Assembly (NCBI GenBank): GCA_037576215.1 | Contig: JBANDB010000006.1 | Coordinates: forward strand, 4,836,001 to 4,900,000 | Source: Armillaria gallica | Lineage: Eukaryota; Basidiomycota; Agaricomycetes; Agaricales; Physalacriaceae | Length of the DNA: 64,000 bases | Direction of reading: 5' to 3' | Shown here: positions 20,691 through 32,460 of the stretch, piece by piece | How the letters are laid out: every line of letters begins with the position of its first letter | Position numbering within the stretch: the stretch's first letter is position 1 | Position numbers and translations under genes: made by a program | Notes under the pieces: model-generated | The model's database searches: none | The model's input: the letters and a program-made list of their open reading frames with translations, nothing else | What the model was told of the DNA's origin: nothing

Positions 20691-22378
20691 TGATGGGCCT
20701 ATGACTTCCATGGCAACGGCAACACCAACTCAGAATGAGCTTGGTTAATTAACATAGTGGCACGGCAATCAAGGCAATCGTGTGTGCGAGTGGTTCGGGG
20801 CACCTCCGTGCAGTAGAACAATTCCTCTATACGCAAGAATACACTGCGACTTTAAGTCTGTGAAGTAGTACTGCTTGGTAGTCGAGTACTAAATGCTATG
20901 GCTTCAAGCCAGTAGGGATCTCTCGAAATGAGAGGGAACAAAAACAGGTATGACGTGAATACCATGAATCCGTATGAGAAAACGTGCTGCGAGACTTGAA
21001 AACATCACTCGACGGTAATCGGAGCGGGGTGAACGATGGAGAATAGACTAAATGGTCGGCAATAGTCTGTGGGCGAGCGAAGCGATGAGAAAACGGTGTG
21101 GGGACTGCGAGTGGCGAAATAAACGTGGAACGAGGTGCGGAGGGTGGGCTGGCGAGAGAAAACGTGGAACTACGAAAACTGGTGGCGATACTGGTCCTAT
21201 ACGATGTGAGGGTGCTGAGTCGATGTCGAAACTTGTCTGGTACTGAAACAATCCTATCCTATGTCAAACTAACCTTCAAGTCCACTCGGGGGACTGATAC
21301 TATACAAAAACTGGCTGAAACTGATCCTAAGTCTGCTCTGAGACTACCCAAGTGGGCGACGATAACGATGACAAAAGTGAAACTGTAAAAACTCCAATGG
21401 TGCGAAGGTGAAATGATGACGGCCTATAAAAGATAATGGGGGCGAGGTATAGCGCGGTGATCACGTATTGGCACAGTATGAGCGTGTACCAATAGTGTTA
21501 AGAGCGAAGAGCGCGTAGTGAAGGACTCTTCACAGTTAAAACTGTGAGATAACTCTGGTGAGCTCAAGAGTCGACGTGCAATCAAGAATATGCTGGTGCA
21601 AATGGTATATTGCCGTAGAACGGTGAATAAACGTTGTTTACTGGCGATAGACTAGAGCAAGACGATAATTGACATAGTCTGGGGTCAACTAGAGATGAAC
21701 TCCTCTTAAACTACATTTTCTAACTAGTTTTTATACTACAAGTACGAATTTATAAATAGAGTAGATATGCGAGACTTAGTAAGGCCGTAAAGCCTTGGCT
21801 TTGTAAAAATTGTAGGTAACATATGGTCCTTGGTCTTCTAAAGTAACAGCAACTCGTCGACGTTGCCACGTATGGATGCGAACCGTATGGTTTTGCTTGA
21901 GCGATGCACGGATCGTTAGGTGCTGTTTAGCTGCGGATTACTGAGCGATAGTCGTCGTACTGAGGAATATGCGTGGGGTAACGTTTTCTTGAGGCCTTGG
22001 CGAAGTAACAGCCTTAGTAAACGCGGTCTGTAGTTGCTGTAGCTTTAATTATCATAGCTGGGAGGGTACTCAAGTCAATCACATCATTTTCATTAAGTGA
22101 TCAATGAGCGCGTCAACTGGTGCTTCTGAGTGATGCGTCAATTCCATATTGGGATGATTGTCGATCGAAGGTGCCTTGCCATGATGAAGTATGGCAATTA
22201 TGATGCGTGGCAAGATGGGATGGATAACAGAGCACGTAAGGAGTGGTTGCTGTAGGATGAAAGTGGTATCAGTGGGTGTGCAATCATTGGTTTGCTGAAA
22301 GTCCGTTGAAGGGACAGTAGCGTTAATTAGCAGGCAAAATCCGTGAATTCTGAGCGTACAGAGCCTGGAGGCTCATCA
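20691..22378. mobile_element. TGATGAGCCT repeat copy C inside the copia leader
   Basis: 1688 bp, beginning TGATGGGCCTATG and ending GGAGGCTCATCA, with a 4-bp duplication GCGA at 20687-20690 and 22379-22382. It has more CpG than copies A and B and contains TTATAAATAGAGTAG (about 21749) as a possible promoter. Being inside the copia element, it arrived after that family integrated, or was carried with it. No protein is encoded. Confidence 0.8.
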
Positions 22379-22431
22379 GCGATCAAATTTGTCACTGATC
22401 CGCATCATATTACCTCCGTGGAATAACCATC

Positions 22432-25400
22432 ATGTCCGAACAACAAGATCAAAACTTCACTCATCTCGTCAATGGCCTCCATCAGATCCTAGGTCCATCA
22501 ACCTCATTCGGTGACACGGCTACAGCAACGAACCAAAGCTTCCAGATGCATCAAGGGTATGTACACCCTGGTTTCACGTATGTTCCCCAGTCCGCCCCCA
22601 GCTTAGCCATCCACCTGAATATGCTCATAATTTTCCTTCTCAATTTATGTTTTATCCTTCTGTCTCGAATCCATATATGAACCCTTTCAACGATCCTTCC
22701 AATACTTATCAAAACGTCCCACCACCGCATTATATACCAAATTATCCTTCTCAAACAACGTACCAATTTCGCAATAACTTAGTAGATACTTCCCAAACTG
22801 GCGTGCAATCCATCCCACCTCCCCTCCCCCCTCGCTCAAATCGTCCTCCACTTCCTCATCCTCCCCAGCCTCCACCACCTCCACCTCCCCCCCCTCCTAT
22901 TCCTCCTCCCATTAATCCAGCACCTCTTCCTCCAATTCCTCCCCCTCCACCCAATAATATTCCGAACACCACTCCCCCTCCATACCCTCATGTACTACCA
23001 AACACGCCAGTCCAACATTACCAAAATATACAACTGCAAATTCAATATGTATACTTACCTACCCCTGCTATGAATACTTTAGAAAATAACGTCCCACAAA
23101 CTTCACATATACCAGAATTAAAGTCTCGGGCGGACTGGGCTTCATGGTACCATGGGGTACAGAACTTGCTAACGTCTAGGGCTCTATTCACCCATATATG
23201 CGACCCTCCAGCTCCACATATTGCACAAGACCCAATGAACACACCCTCATTCCCTCCAGTTCTCCACCCATACCCACTCCCACAACATACTCAGGCGTGG
23301 ATAGCATGGCATCGCAAAGACGCCGTTGTATATGGAATATTGACATCAAGGCTGTCACGAGACATACTCGGCATGATACCCCCCTTGATGGACCCTAGCA
23401 CTGGAGCCCAAAGCACCGCGAGAGAAGCCTTCCACCTTCTACACCATCGTTATGGGGGTGGAAATATCCAATATGCTTTACTTGAACATAAACGCCTTGC
23501 ACACATTCATTGCACTTCCATCAATAGCATCCCACAATTCGTCCAGTCGTGGACTTCGCTAGCACAAACCCTACATGATACAGAGGGTTACCCACTCTCC
23601 TATGCAACCCTCAGCTTAGACATCGTGAACCTTCTCCCACCGCATTTCTCAGAAAAACGAAACAAAGTTGTTGGTGATCTCAGGAACCCAAATGTGTTCA
23701 ACCAAGAGTCATTCAACACCTTGCTCACTGAAATCATCGATCAGGCCAATGGCCTACTGATGCAACACGATCTCTCCAAAATGTCTCGCAACCCAAAGAC
23801 CTCGCCCAAACCACGTGAACGCGTTGTTTGCACAAACCCCAAGTGCCCATACCCAACAGGCCATACTACAGCAAACTGTTGGCATGAGGGAGGTGGTGAT
23901 CCTGGAGGGAAAGAGAAGTATCAGGAAAGACAGAAGGCAAAGCAAACAGCCAGGGCGAACCTTGTTGTCAATCATATGGAATCTGCCCACGACGAGGACC
24001 AATCCCCACCTGATTCCTACAATACAAATGAATGTACTGAGCAAGCTGACTTGAACAATGACATCTATTACTTGTATATCCCAGGATCTCCTGAGTCCAT
24101 ACTTGCGATGGCCAACGCCCTCCTAGATTTCGAAAAATCAGACCCTAAGTCATACCATCTAGTGATGCAATCATTCAAAGCATTGCTAGACTCGGGCACC
24201 ACACACTATATCATCAATGATCGTACTCTTTTCCAATCATACGACGAATCAAAAGTGATCCCTGTCAAGACTGCAAATTGTGGAATCCTCAACACATTTG
24301 CAATGGGTGAAGTGCATTTCCGTAAGAGACTCAGTGGTCAGACAGCCACTGTGATCCTACGAGAATGCCTCTACGTACCAGATGCCCCCATCAACCTGAT
24401 CTCTGTCAGGGCAATGACAGAGAATGGGATGTACGTGGGATTTGGGAAAAACAAGACTACTTGTTACTTTCCTAAGAACCACAAGACACTGAGTGGCCTG
24501 TCCTTTCAGGCCGACGTCATCGGCAGACTATCCTTTCTCAATTGTGAATTCATTAAAGCCACTACTCCCAACAACGATACAAAAGCTACTGCTTTCACAA
24601 TGCTCCCAACCTTCCAAAAACCAGAATACAATGTGTACTTGTGGCACTGTAGGACCGGACATCCTAGCCAGGACACAACAAAACGCTTAGTATCTGGTAA
24701 AGCCCAAGTTAAGGGGGTGCAATGGAATAGTAAAGACCCTCATGAACTTTGCCCTTCCTGCATCATGGGAAAGCGAGCCCAGAAACCATACGATCACAAC
24801 ACGAACCGAGCCTCCAAAGTTCTCAAACTTCTCCACATCGATACATGCGGTCCCATGCCTGTATTGACGCCTAAGAAACAACAGCATTTCTTCACAATCC
24901 TGGACGATCACACAAACTACAACGAAGCTGAACCTATTGTGAAGAAAAATGACTGCACATGTGTCTTCAAGGACACTCAGGCTCTGTGGGAGAACCAAAC
25001 GAACGAGAAAGTAAAGAAGGTTCGTTGTGATGGTGCAAAAGAATTCACGCTGGGAGAACTCAGACAACACTTCAAAGATTCGGGAATCGAGGTACAGACG
25101 ACCGCCCCATACGCTCACCAGCAAAATGGAAAGGCAGAACGATTCATCTGAACCCTAGAGGACGATGCCCAAACTCTGATAGCCGACTCAGGTCTTCCAA
25201 TGTCCTTTTGGGGTGACGCGGTCATGACTGCCTCATACACTCGAAAGAGAATCCCTACCTCCACTCTACCGGATGGAAAAACCCCATACGAAGCTATGCA
25301 TAATGAAATACCTGATCTTTCACATCTCCGACGATGGGGATGCCAATGTTTTGCAGCAATCCCACCTGAACTCCGCACCAAGGCCAGTCCTAGATGCTTT

Positions 25401-27494
25401 GAAGCAATATTCATCGGATACATGGAAGGACGTATCAGCTGGCGAGTTCGGGATCTTCAAGGAAAATATCATTTCTTGCGAGATGTGGAATTCAATGAAA
25501 ACACACCGGGTAGGCTTAGCTCCAAGAGAAACTCGAAGGTAGACATTGCATTGAAGGCAGACGCATCAACTGAATTGATGGACGACATCGGCGGAGATAC
25601 ACCGTTACCTAAACGGACTATCAAACCAACCCCCAAGATGGCCACCATGCAAAATGACCCCAAACAAAAAACCGGTACCATACTTCCCCATCTTCAAACT
25701 GCTGATGCTTTTGCTGCACTAACTGGATTCTTCCGTGCTGAAGAAATCACTGCTGAACTTACACCACTCCAGACCTTCGAATCTGTTGTCTCCTCCCAAC
25801 CCTGCTGCATGCTTTTGTTCCACGACCATGGTAGATTGCCCTCTACCCGTGTATGGGATCTAAACAAGCCACCCCTTACATTCAAAGAGGCCATGGCTCG
25901 ACCTGATAGTGACCTTTGGAAAGCTGCTATCGACGCCGAACACTCTAACCTCATAGACCAAAAAGTAATCTCTCAATGCTACTTACCTCCTGGCAAAAAA
26001 GCCATAGGTGCTCGCTGGACTTTCGTAAAAAAGACCCACCCAAAGATCATGGAGAAAGCTAGGCTCATCACACAAGGCTTCGCCCAACGACCAGATGACT
26101 ATGGAGACACATATGCACCAGTCGCAAAAATGGTTAGCATCCGCCTCGTCCTCGCCCTTGCTGCCAAAGACGATCTCGAACTATTTACATTTGATGTCAA
26201 AGCTGCATTCCTGAATGCACCGTTGGCCCAGGAGGTCTACATCCGTCAAATACCCGGTTTCCCTCTCCCCGACCCTAAGATGGTTCTGCATCTCCACAAA
26301 GCACTCTATGGCCTAAAGCAATCCTCGCATGAATGGTTCAAAACCTTACTGAACACGTTGATGTCAATCAGTCTCGAAAGCTGTATCGTGGACCATGCTG
26401 TATTCTACGGTAGATGGTCTAGCCCCCCTGATCCCTCCATCACGATGCCTATCGATGGCTCTGATCTGTTCATCATCATTCCTGTCCACGTCGATGACAG
26501 CCTATCCGCAACCAACTCCAAGCCTCTCTACAATTGGATCATGATTCAGATGAACCTTCGTTTCAAGGTCAATGACCTAGGACCGGCCGACGTTTTCCTG
26601 GGCATTAGGATCGAACGTGATCATGCTAAGCGGAAATTGTGGATTTCACAGACCGAATACATCACAGACCTACTTCAATCGTACAGCATGGAAAATGTCA
26701 ACCCCTCCTCCGTTCCTCTCTGCAACAAACTCCACAACCTCCCTCCATCAGACGACTTACTCCCTGAGGTACCCGATGAAAAATTGACCCACTACTTTCA
26801 ATGTCTCAATGGCCAACTGCTATACCCTGCAGTCTGCACTCGTCCAGACCTTGCCTTCACCACTGCTGCACTCGGTCAATATAACGCAAATCCTACAAGG
26901 GCCGTTGCTGCTGCAGCTAAGGGTGTTCTGCGATATCTTGCTGGCACAAAAGATTACGCACTGGAGTATGGGGGTGACAGTTCTTCGAGCACCCTAAAAG
27001 AAGTGGATGTTGTTCCTTCTGACGTCGCTTTCTCAGATGCCGACTGGGGCACAGACGAGGTTGACAGAAAAAGCTTTTCTGGATATGCTGTATACATGTA
27101 CGGAGGACTAGTATCATGGTCAGCATCGAAACAAAAGTCTACTGCTCTTTCATCTACCAAGTCCGAATATATGGCACTCACCCATGTCATGAAAGAACTC
27201 CTCTGGATCAAACTCTTCCTTACCTCACTTGCTCTCCCCATGCCCATTCCCTTCCCCCTGCTCTCAGATAATGACAGCTGCCTCATGATCGCAAACTCGG
27301 AATCCAATTCCCCACGATTAAAACATGTTGATATACGCTACCACTTCATTTGGGAACATATTCGACATGGCACGTTCCAAACCACATGGATCCCTATGAA
27401 ATCCATGACAGCGGATATCCTTACGAAGCCGTTGGGAACCGTTTTGCATCGTGCGCACACGATGGGTCTTGGTTTAGCCACTGTTCCTCGCTGA
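22432..27494 (+). CDS. Copia Gag-Pol polyprotein (one frameshift, one stop)
   Basis: ATG at 22432, and the first 60 residues are in a different frame from the rest: one nucleotide is gained or lost in a C run near 22595. From 22647 the frame is open to 25151 and then 25200-27494. Domains: polyproline segment (22807-22990); gag (RADWASWYHGVQNLL); a variant zinc knuckle CTNPKCPYPTGHTTANC; protease LLDSGTTHYI (24185); integrase zinc pair WHCRTGHP...CPSCIMGK; DDE core LHIDTCGP, VRCDGAKEF, NGKAER; RT FDVKAAFLNAPL and HVDDS (YVDD equivalent); RNase H SDADWG and ALSSTKSEYMAL; end TADILTKPLG. The stop TGA at 25149 falls where AERFIRTLED is expected (arginine CGA). Catalytic residues are otherwise kept. 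Confidence 0.92.
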
Positions 27495-27502
27495 TGGGGG
27501 TG
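27492..27502 (+). promoter_or_regulatory. Copia polypurine tract
   Basis: TGATGGGGGTG overlaps the gag-pol stop codon and directly precedes the 3' LTR, the usual site of plus-strand priming. Confidence 0.6.
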
Positions 27503-27738
27503 TGTTGATCCTTAGTAGGACCATTTGGTATCAGCTCGTATTTGTCTGTGTTTACCTATAGCTTCAGCATTGCTACTTCCATACAATTTCTCCTTCCCTG
27601 CTCCTCAGTCGTTAACCATATTCTTGGCGATTGAGGAGGTCAGTTGTTTCCATCTTTTTCTTGTCTAGCATACAAGTACTCACTCATACACTACAGTCCT
27701 GACCGTGTCCTGCGTATGCTAGGTTACCCAGGTCAATA
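27503..27738 (+). repeat. Copia 3' LTR (236 bp)
   Basis: TGTTGATCC...GGTCAATA, followed by the host duplication TATGG. Differences from the 5' LTR are mainly CpG against TpG or CpA, besides the missing 69-bp duplication. Confidence 0.85.
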
Positions 27739-27743
27739 TATGG

Positions 27744-28077
27744 CAAGGGCCAGTGTTGCCCCAAGTTGTCCATACATAGGCACAATAATGGGAACTTGTT
27801 TTTTCTGCCCAGTCGGCGGCTTCGGCACCACTCACGGGATTTCACTTTCCGATTCATCTATTTTTGGCTGTATTTTCCTACGCTACGTGCCGGAGAGCTG
27901 CCGCCATCACGCCATCAAATAAACTGAAAAATAAACTGCGCTATGAACTCCAATTTGAGAAGGGCTTTTACGTGGTCGATGTAAGTAGCCTTTTTACCAC
28001 CACTGCTTGTTCATACGGTAGTCGACCAATATACTCTGGTTATCACTACTCGTGTGCATTGAGCTACGGCGGTACTT
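27744..28077. other. Spacer, nothing recognised
   Basis: Unique-looking sequence between the copia element and the left arm of the inverted repeat. No gene is supported. Confidence 0.4.
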
Positions 28078-29290
28078 TTACACGCCTACTACGGTCCTCT
28101 GCCATACATGAGGGTGCACTCCGTGGTAGGATACTCTAATCCTAGCGGGGACAGCATAAGATAGCATGTCTCCCTGACTATCCAAAGATGAGAAGGATTC
28201 TAACTCTTCGGGAGTAGCTAACCTTGAATCGTTACATGTTAAGATTGCCGTAGTCGTTTGAAGATACGTAGCGCTGGGCTTCAAGTTCCCGGTCGTCCGG
28301 ACGGGGTAGGTCTCCATTCCCCCTGCGGATATATTCCTGCTCGCTCCTTGTTTAGCTCATTGAACCATTTTTAGGTGAACATTACTCGCCCCCTTCTTCG
28401 TGAACCAGCTGCACGGCTCGACGAACATTCTCTGAATTTTGAAGATCCATCCATCCACTCAAGAAAAGTCCGACTTTCTTTCTCAGCTTGCGTCAGGAAG
28501 TGGTGCGTCTTCCGAGTCCAGTTGCAGGCGAGAGGCACGCGCGTTATGGATCTATTGGGGGATAGAACTTGAAGTGCAGAGCCTCCCACTCATCGCTCTC
28601 GGAAATTGATATCGCACCGTATGGAATTCATCACTCAGCGATGGCAGGGTCTACACAAAGGTCCGGTTAACGGTAGTCAAAGAGTGGGAAAAGTAGAAGT
28701 CACTGGAATAAAATCTCGTCCCTTGCACCCTGAACGATGCATCGTCTCACGCAACCAGAAATATCGAGGTTACCAATGAGACTGGCATACTTTATTCGAG
28801 ATTGACAAGTTTGTATGACGAGCATATGTAGGTCAGCAGCTGTGCGTCGAGGAGTGGCGAAATCTCGACTGCTGTGGCAAGGAGAGGACGGACGGATATA
28901 AACGAGCAGAATCGTTCGACGAGGCGCTCATTATTTCCATATAGGTGGTGTCGATTGAAACTGATTCGAGAAAAGATAGGAACTTGGGAAGGGTATGTCT
29001 AGGAAAGAGAAAAAGATCGTAAAGTCGGATGTTGGGGCTGTTAGTGTCGTTGAGGAAGAAGTAACTTGGAACATGAAGGTAGGTATGAACGAGCGGAAGA
29101 TCTACTCGGAACCATATCGGTCACAGGAAACATATGCATGAGAGAACAACTCACTTTCAACCTTCAAGGTCAAGAATCTTAGCCTTGTACTTGACTGCAG
29201 GGAATTCGTTGGTCTTCAGTTGATATGTCACTGGAAAAGAAATGACGTTAAGGCTAAAAACTGGTTGGATGTCGGTATAATCGTACCATG
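28078..29290 (-). repeat. Left arm of inverted repeat around the FAD gene
   Basis: Read on the minus strand it matches 31360-32165 on the plus strand with interruptions: GACATCCAACCAG and the CATATCAACTGAAGACCAA exon-like piece at 29280-29160 (with 31376-31500), TCTTCCGCTCGTTC at 29090 (31515), GACTACCGTTAACCGG at about 28675 (31684), GAAAGTCGGACTT near 28480 (31855), and GTGCACCCTCATGTATG near 28115 (32150). The left arm is about 400 bp longer. Similarity seems around 80-85% in the better blocks. Confidence 0.7.
28890..29240 (-). pseudogene. Exon-like remnant of an unrecognised spliced gene (left arm)
   Basis: On the minus strand, after a TTTTCCAG acceptor at about 29235, a frame reads VTYQLKTNEFPAVKYKAKIL and ends near a GTGAGT donor. 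A second segment begins near 29075 and includes FQVTSSSTTLTAPTSDFTIF. Both recur in the right arm, where the first reads on to IYQLKTNEFPAFKYKAEIL. The repeated splice-like borders suggest a former or real small gene. I do not recognise the protein, and the joining of the pieces is uncertain. Confidence 0.35.
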
Positions 29291-29580
29291 TCAGTGTATG
29301 CCCATGGCCCTGCCAAATTTACGGGGGTTTTCACTTCGCCTGTTACTCTTGACAGTTCCGTTGTCCCAATCATGCTGACTCGTACGATACTGACGGTCAG
29401 AGGTGGTCAGAAATAGCGTTGATGACTAAATATGGAACGACAATTTTGACGTTTATCCGTCGGGCCGTGTTCCCTGATCCTGACGATGATCATCGGCTTG
29501 CCGTTCCAGTGGCCTGATATCGTCGCGGGAAACTGCTCGCCAGTGGAAACCCGAGGTGTATTCATCATCGACAATCTCCG

Positions 29581-31071
29581 ATGGTAGCACTGTTTTCGGT
29601 CCTACGAGTTGCCATCGATGCTCTACGAGAAATCGTCTCTTCGTATCGCCGCGTCTCCAAACGGATAAAGCAATCTCCTGGACTCCCAGTTTCCAATCCC
29701 ACTACACCATTCTGGTCGATCCCGGCGTCGCCAATCCAAAAAGAAGGCTCATCTGCACCTCTGCCAGCATGCGCGGACGTTGTGATTATCGGGTCTGGGA
29801 TAACGGGCACGTCGTTTGCGCGTACGCTGCTTGATACAGACGGGTCTTTGGAGGTCGTGATGTTGGAAGCAAGGGATGCATGTTCTGGGGCTACAGCACG
29901 GAATGGGGGACATATCACGCCGCCGCTGTACCACGACTACCTCGATTTGAAGAAGAAACACGGCGCAGAGGCGGCGAAGCAGATCATCCAGTTCCGGCTC
30001 TCGCACCTGGACGAACTGATAAGCGTTGCAGAGGAGGAGGGCTTGACGGAAGAGAGCCAGTGTCGCAAGGTGGATACCTATGATGTCTATTTTGACAAAG
30101 CCGTGTTTGAAGGCGCGAGGGAGAAACTGGAGCGCTACCTGGAGGAGCTGCCGAACGAGAAGAGTGGCTGGGGTACAACAGAGGGACCGGCGGGAATGCA
30201 GCTTGCAGACGGGGTGTGCGGGGTCATCTCGACGACGGGTGGGGCGGTGCATCCATATCGGCTCGTCACAGGGATCCTATCGCGGCTGCTCAAGACGTAC
30301 TCTTCATTCCGTCTGTACACGCACACTCCCTGTCTTTCCATCCATGACAACATCGTCCACACCTCCCGCGGAGATATCCGCGCCAAACACATCGTTCACG
30401 CTACCAACGGATGGACGTCCCACCTCCTCGCGCCGATGAGGGAAAAGATCGTTCCTGTACGTGGACATATGACCGCACAGCGCGCAGGAACTGGCTTGGA
30501 TGACGGATGGTTAGGAACGCGGTCGTTTGTTTTATACCCAAGCGCGTCTGAGAATCGATGGGACTATCTCACCCAACAGCCGCCCAACCCTGCGACACTC
30601 GGCGAGAAACCCCACGCAGAATTTATGTTTGGCGGCGGCATCGAGATGGGCACTCAGTCCTTCTTTGACGCTGTCGGATGTGCTGACGACAGCCAAGTCG
30701 AGTTTCGTGTGTCTGCATACCTTGGTGGGGCACTGGCGGCGTATTTCGGAAAATGGTGGGGAGGCGAGTCCGCTGACGAGGATGATGGTCACTTTGAGAG
30801 AGGGCGCGTGAAGAAGGCGTGGTCTGGTGTTCTGGGTATCTCCGCGGATGGACTGCCGTGGGTTGGTAGCCTTCCTTCAAAAGTGTCTGGCAGGTCGGAA
30901 GGAAGTGAGTGGATTGCGGCCGGATATTCGGGCGAGGGCATGGTCCACGCGTGGATGAGTGGAAAGGCGTTGGCGTACATGGTGCTGGGGAAAGATGTTG
31001 ATTGGCTCCCTGCCCCGTTTCGCGTCACAGAAAAAAGGTGGAGAAAGGCGAATATCACGTCATGGTTATAA
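29581..31071 (+). CDS. FAD-dependent oxidoreductase, DAO family
   Basis: A single-exon protein of 496 residues. After a 60-residue N-terminal extension it has the FAD-binding Rossmann motif VVIIGSGITGTSFA (G71, G73, G76), an EARDACSGATARNGGH segment typical of the DAO/glycine-oxidase superfamily, a TTGGAVHPYRLVTGIL substrate-domain block, the return strand RAKHIVHATNGWTS, and a C-terminal GVLGISADGLPWVGSLP and AAGYSGEGMVHAWMSG block that closes the FAD site. Such enzymes oxidise the C-N bond of amines or amino acids; the substrate cannot be told. It starts at an ATG with no upstream in-frame ATG and has no signal peptide. It sits between two inverted repeat arms, and a deleted copy lies at 700-1065. 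Confidence 0.9.
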   Translation: MVALFSVLRVAIDALREIVSSYRRVSKRIKQSPGLPVSNPTTPFWSIPASPIQKEGSSAPLPACADVVIIGSGITGTSFARTLLDTDGSLEVVMLEARDACSGATARNGGHITPPLYHDYLDLKKKHGAEAAKQIIQFRLSHLDELISVAEEEGLTEESQCRKVDTYDVYFDKAVFEGAREKLERYLEELPNEKSGWGTTEGPAGMQLADGVCGVISTTGGAVHPYRLVTGILSRLLKTYSSFRLYTHTPCLSIHDNIVHTSRGDIRAKHIVHATNGWTSHLLAPMREKIVPVRGHMTAQRAGTGLDDGWLGTRSFVLYPSASENRWDYLTQQPPNPATLGEKPHAEFMFGGGIEMGTQSFFDAVGCADDSQVEFRVSAYLGGALAAYFGKWWGGESADEDDGHFERGRVKKAWSGVLGISADGLPWVGSLPSKVSGRSEGSEWIAAGYSGEGMVHAWMSGKALAYMVLGKDVDWLPAPFRVTEKRWRKANITSWL

Positions 31072-31359
31072 CCATATGCTTATCTTGTAGACTATGCGGA
31101 AATTTCCGAGCAATCTATCCCTCTCATCACGACTTACTCTCGTTATCTGTCTCCTTCATCCATTATCGACGTTCATCATAGGCTCCTTGGATCCAGAATA
31201 TCGGCATATCAACCAGCCTTACAGCTCCTCTTCAGATGCCTCGCGTCGCATGACTCGCATTCTTCCTACTTCAAGGACATGAGTGTATGTCAACGTTGGG
31301 AACCGATAGAAAAAGAAGGATAGGAAAGAATAAGATCGTCCTCTTAACCTCGATATGGT

Positions 31360-32165
31360 ATGGCCGACATCCTACCAGTTTTCAGCCTTATGTAACGTGA
31401 TTTCTTTTCTAGTGATATATCAACTCAAGACCAATGAATTCCCTGCATTCAAGTACAAGGCTGAGATTCTTGTATTCCGAAGTTGAAGGTTGAAAGTGAG
31501 TTGTTCCTGTGTAGATCTTCCGCTCGTTCACACCTATCTTCATGTTCCAAGTTATTTCTCCCTCAACGACGCCAGCAACCCAACATCCAACCTTGATATT
31601 TCTGATCGCGTGCTTTGCACAGAGTCAGTGCATCGCTCCTGCAAACAAGGGATGAGATTTGAATTCTACTTTCTTCATTCTTTGACTACCGTTAACCGGA
31701 CCTTTGTATAGACCTTGCTAACATGCACTTCCTTTGCTAGGTCCATTCTGCGCTTCAAGTTCTATCTGTCAACAGAACCACAACACGCGCGCCCCTGCTC
31801 TCCTCGCCCGCGGAAGATGCACCACCGAGGAAACACTGATGCGAGTCGAGAACGAGAGTCGGACTTCCCTTGGGTGGACTCTAGATCATCAAATTTCAGG
31901 TCGAGCTTCACCGAAAAGAAGGACGTTAGTGTGATCATCTGAAAAATTCTTCCAATGGTCTAAACAAGGAGCAAGCTTACCAGCCGAGAAAAGAACGGAT
32001 CGGGAACTTGAAGCCCAGCGCTCCTCGTCTTCGAACGACTTGATGACCGAAGAGTTGAAATCCTTCTCGTTAGGGAGGCCCGCCGTATTCGATATACCTT
32101 ACACTATCGTTGGTAGGATGACCACGGGCCCTCTCGACGAGGTAGTGCACCCTCACGTATGCCAG
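31360..32165 (+). repeat. Right arm of inverted repeat around the FAD gene
   Basis: Inverted counterpart of 28078-29290 (matching blocks are listed there). It includes the exon-like IYQLKTNEFPAFKYKAEIL piece after TTTTCTAG at 31414 and ends with GTGCACCCTCACGTATGCC near 32147-32165. Small frames at 31490-31942 are parts of this arm. Confidence 0.7.
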
Positions 32166-32269
32166 ACGACCGTACTAGGCGCGTCCACCATGGATTTACG
32201 ATAGTGAAATGCGAAACGGGGGCCACGACAGAGTGTTAGAATTCGTCTAATCTTCGAACAGCCAGCAAG

Positions 32270-32460
32270 ACACGCTGTCCATTTCCATGGACCCGGTAGT
32301 GCATCCTCACGTACAGCAGACAACCGAGCCAGAGACGATGAACTTCCCGGGGAATTTCATACGAGATTTTAACAACTCCCTCTGTTTCCCGACTCCACGC
32401 CACGAGAGAGACCTAGCATCCTGCAAGAACATACCTACTTGCCGTCCACTCACCATTTCC
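32270..32460 (+). repeat. Extra partial copy of the arm end
   Basis: Repeats the GGTAGTGCATCCTCACGTA motif of the right-arm end and matches the minus strand of 180-345 at the start of the window (GAGACGATGAACTTCCCGGG against GAGACGATGAACACCCCGGG). A 67-codon frame here is not called as a gene. Confidence 0.5.

Larger units (their letters stand above)
20128..27738 (+). mobile_element. Ty1/copia retrotransposon, nearly intact
   Basis: LTRs at 20128-20432 and 27503-27738, host duplication TATGG at 20123-20127 and 27739-27743, and one gag-pol frame in the copia order (gag, protease, integrase, RT, RNase H). Only one frameshift and one stop codon interrupt 5 kb of coding. The leader is enlarged by an inserted 1.7-kb repeat (copy C). 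The element is young relative to the gypsy next to it. Confidence 0.93.

Noticed and set aside
16328..22378. Treating the TGATGAGCCT copies as the two LTRs of one element
   Set aside because: Copy A has its own duplication inside copy B, and copy C has its own inside the copia leader, so they are separate insertions.
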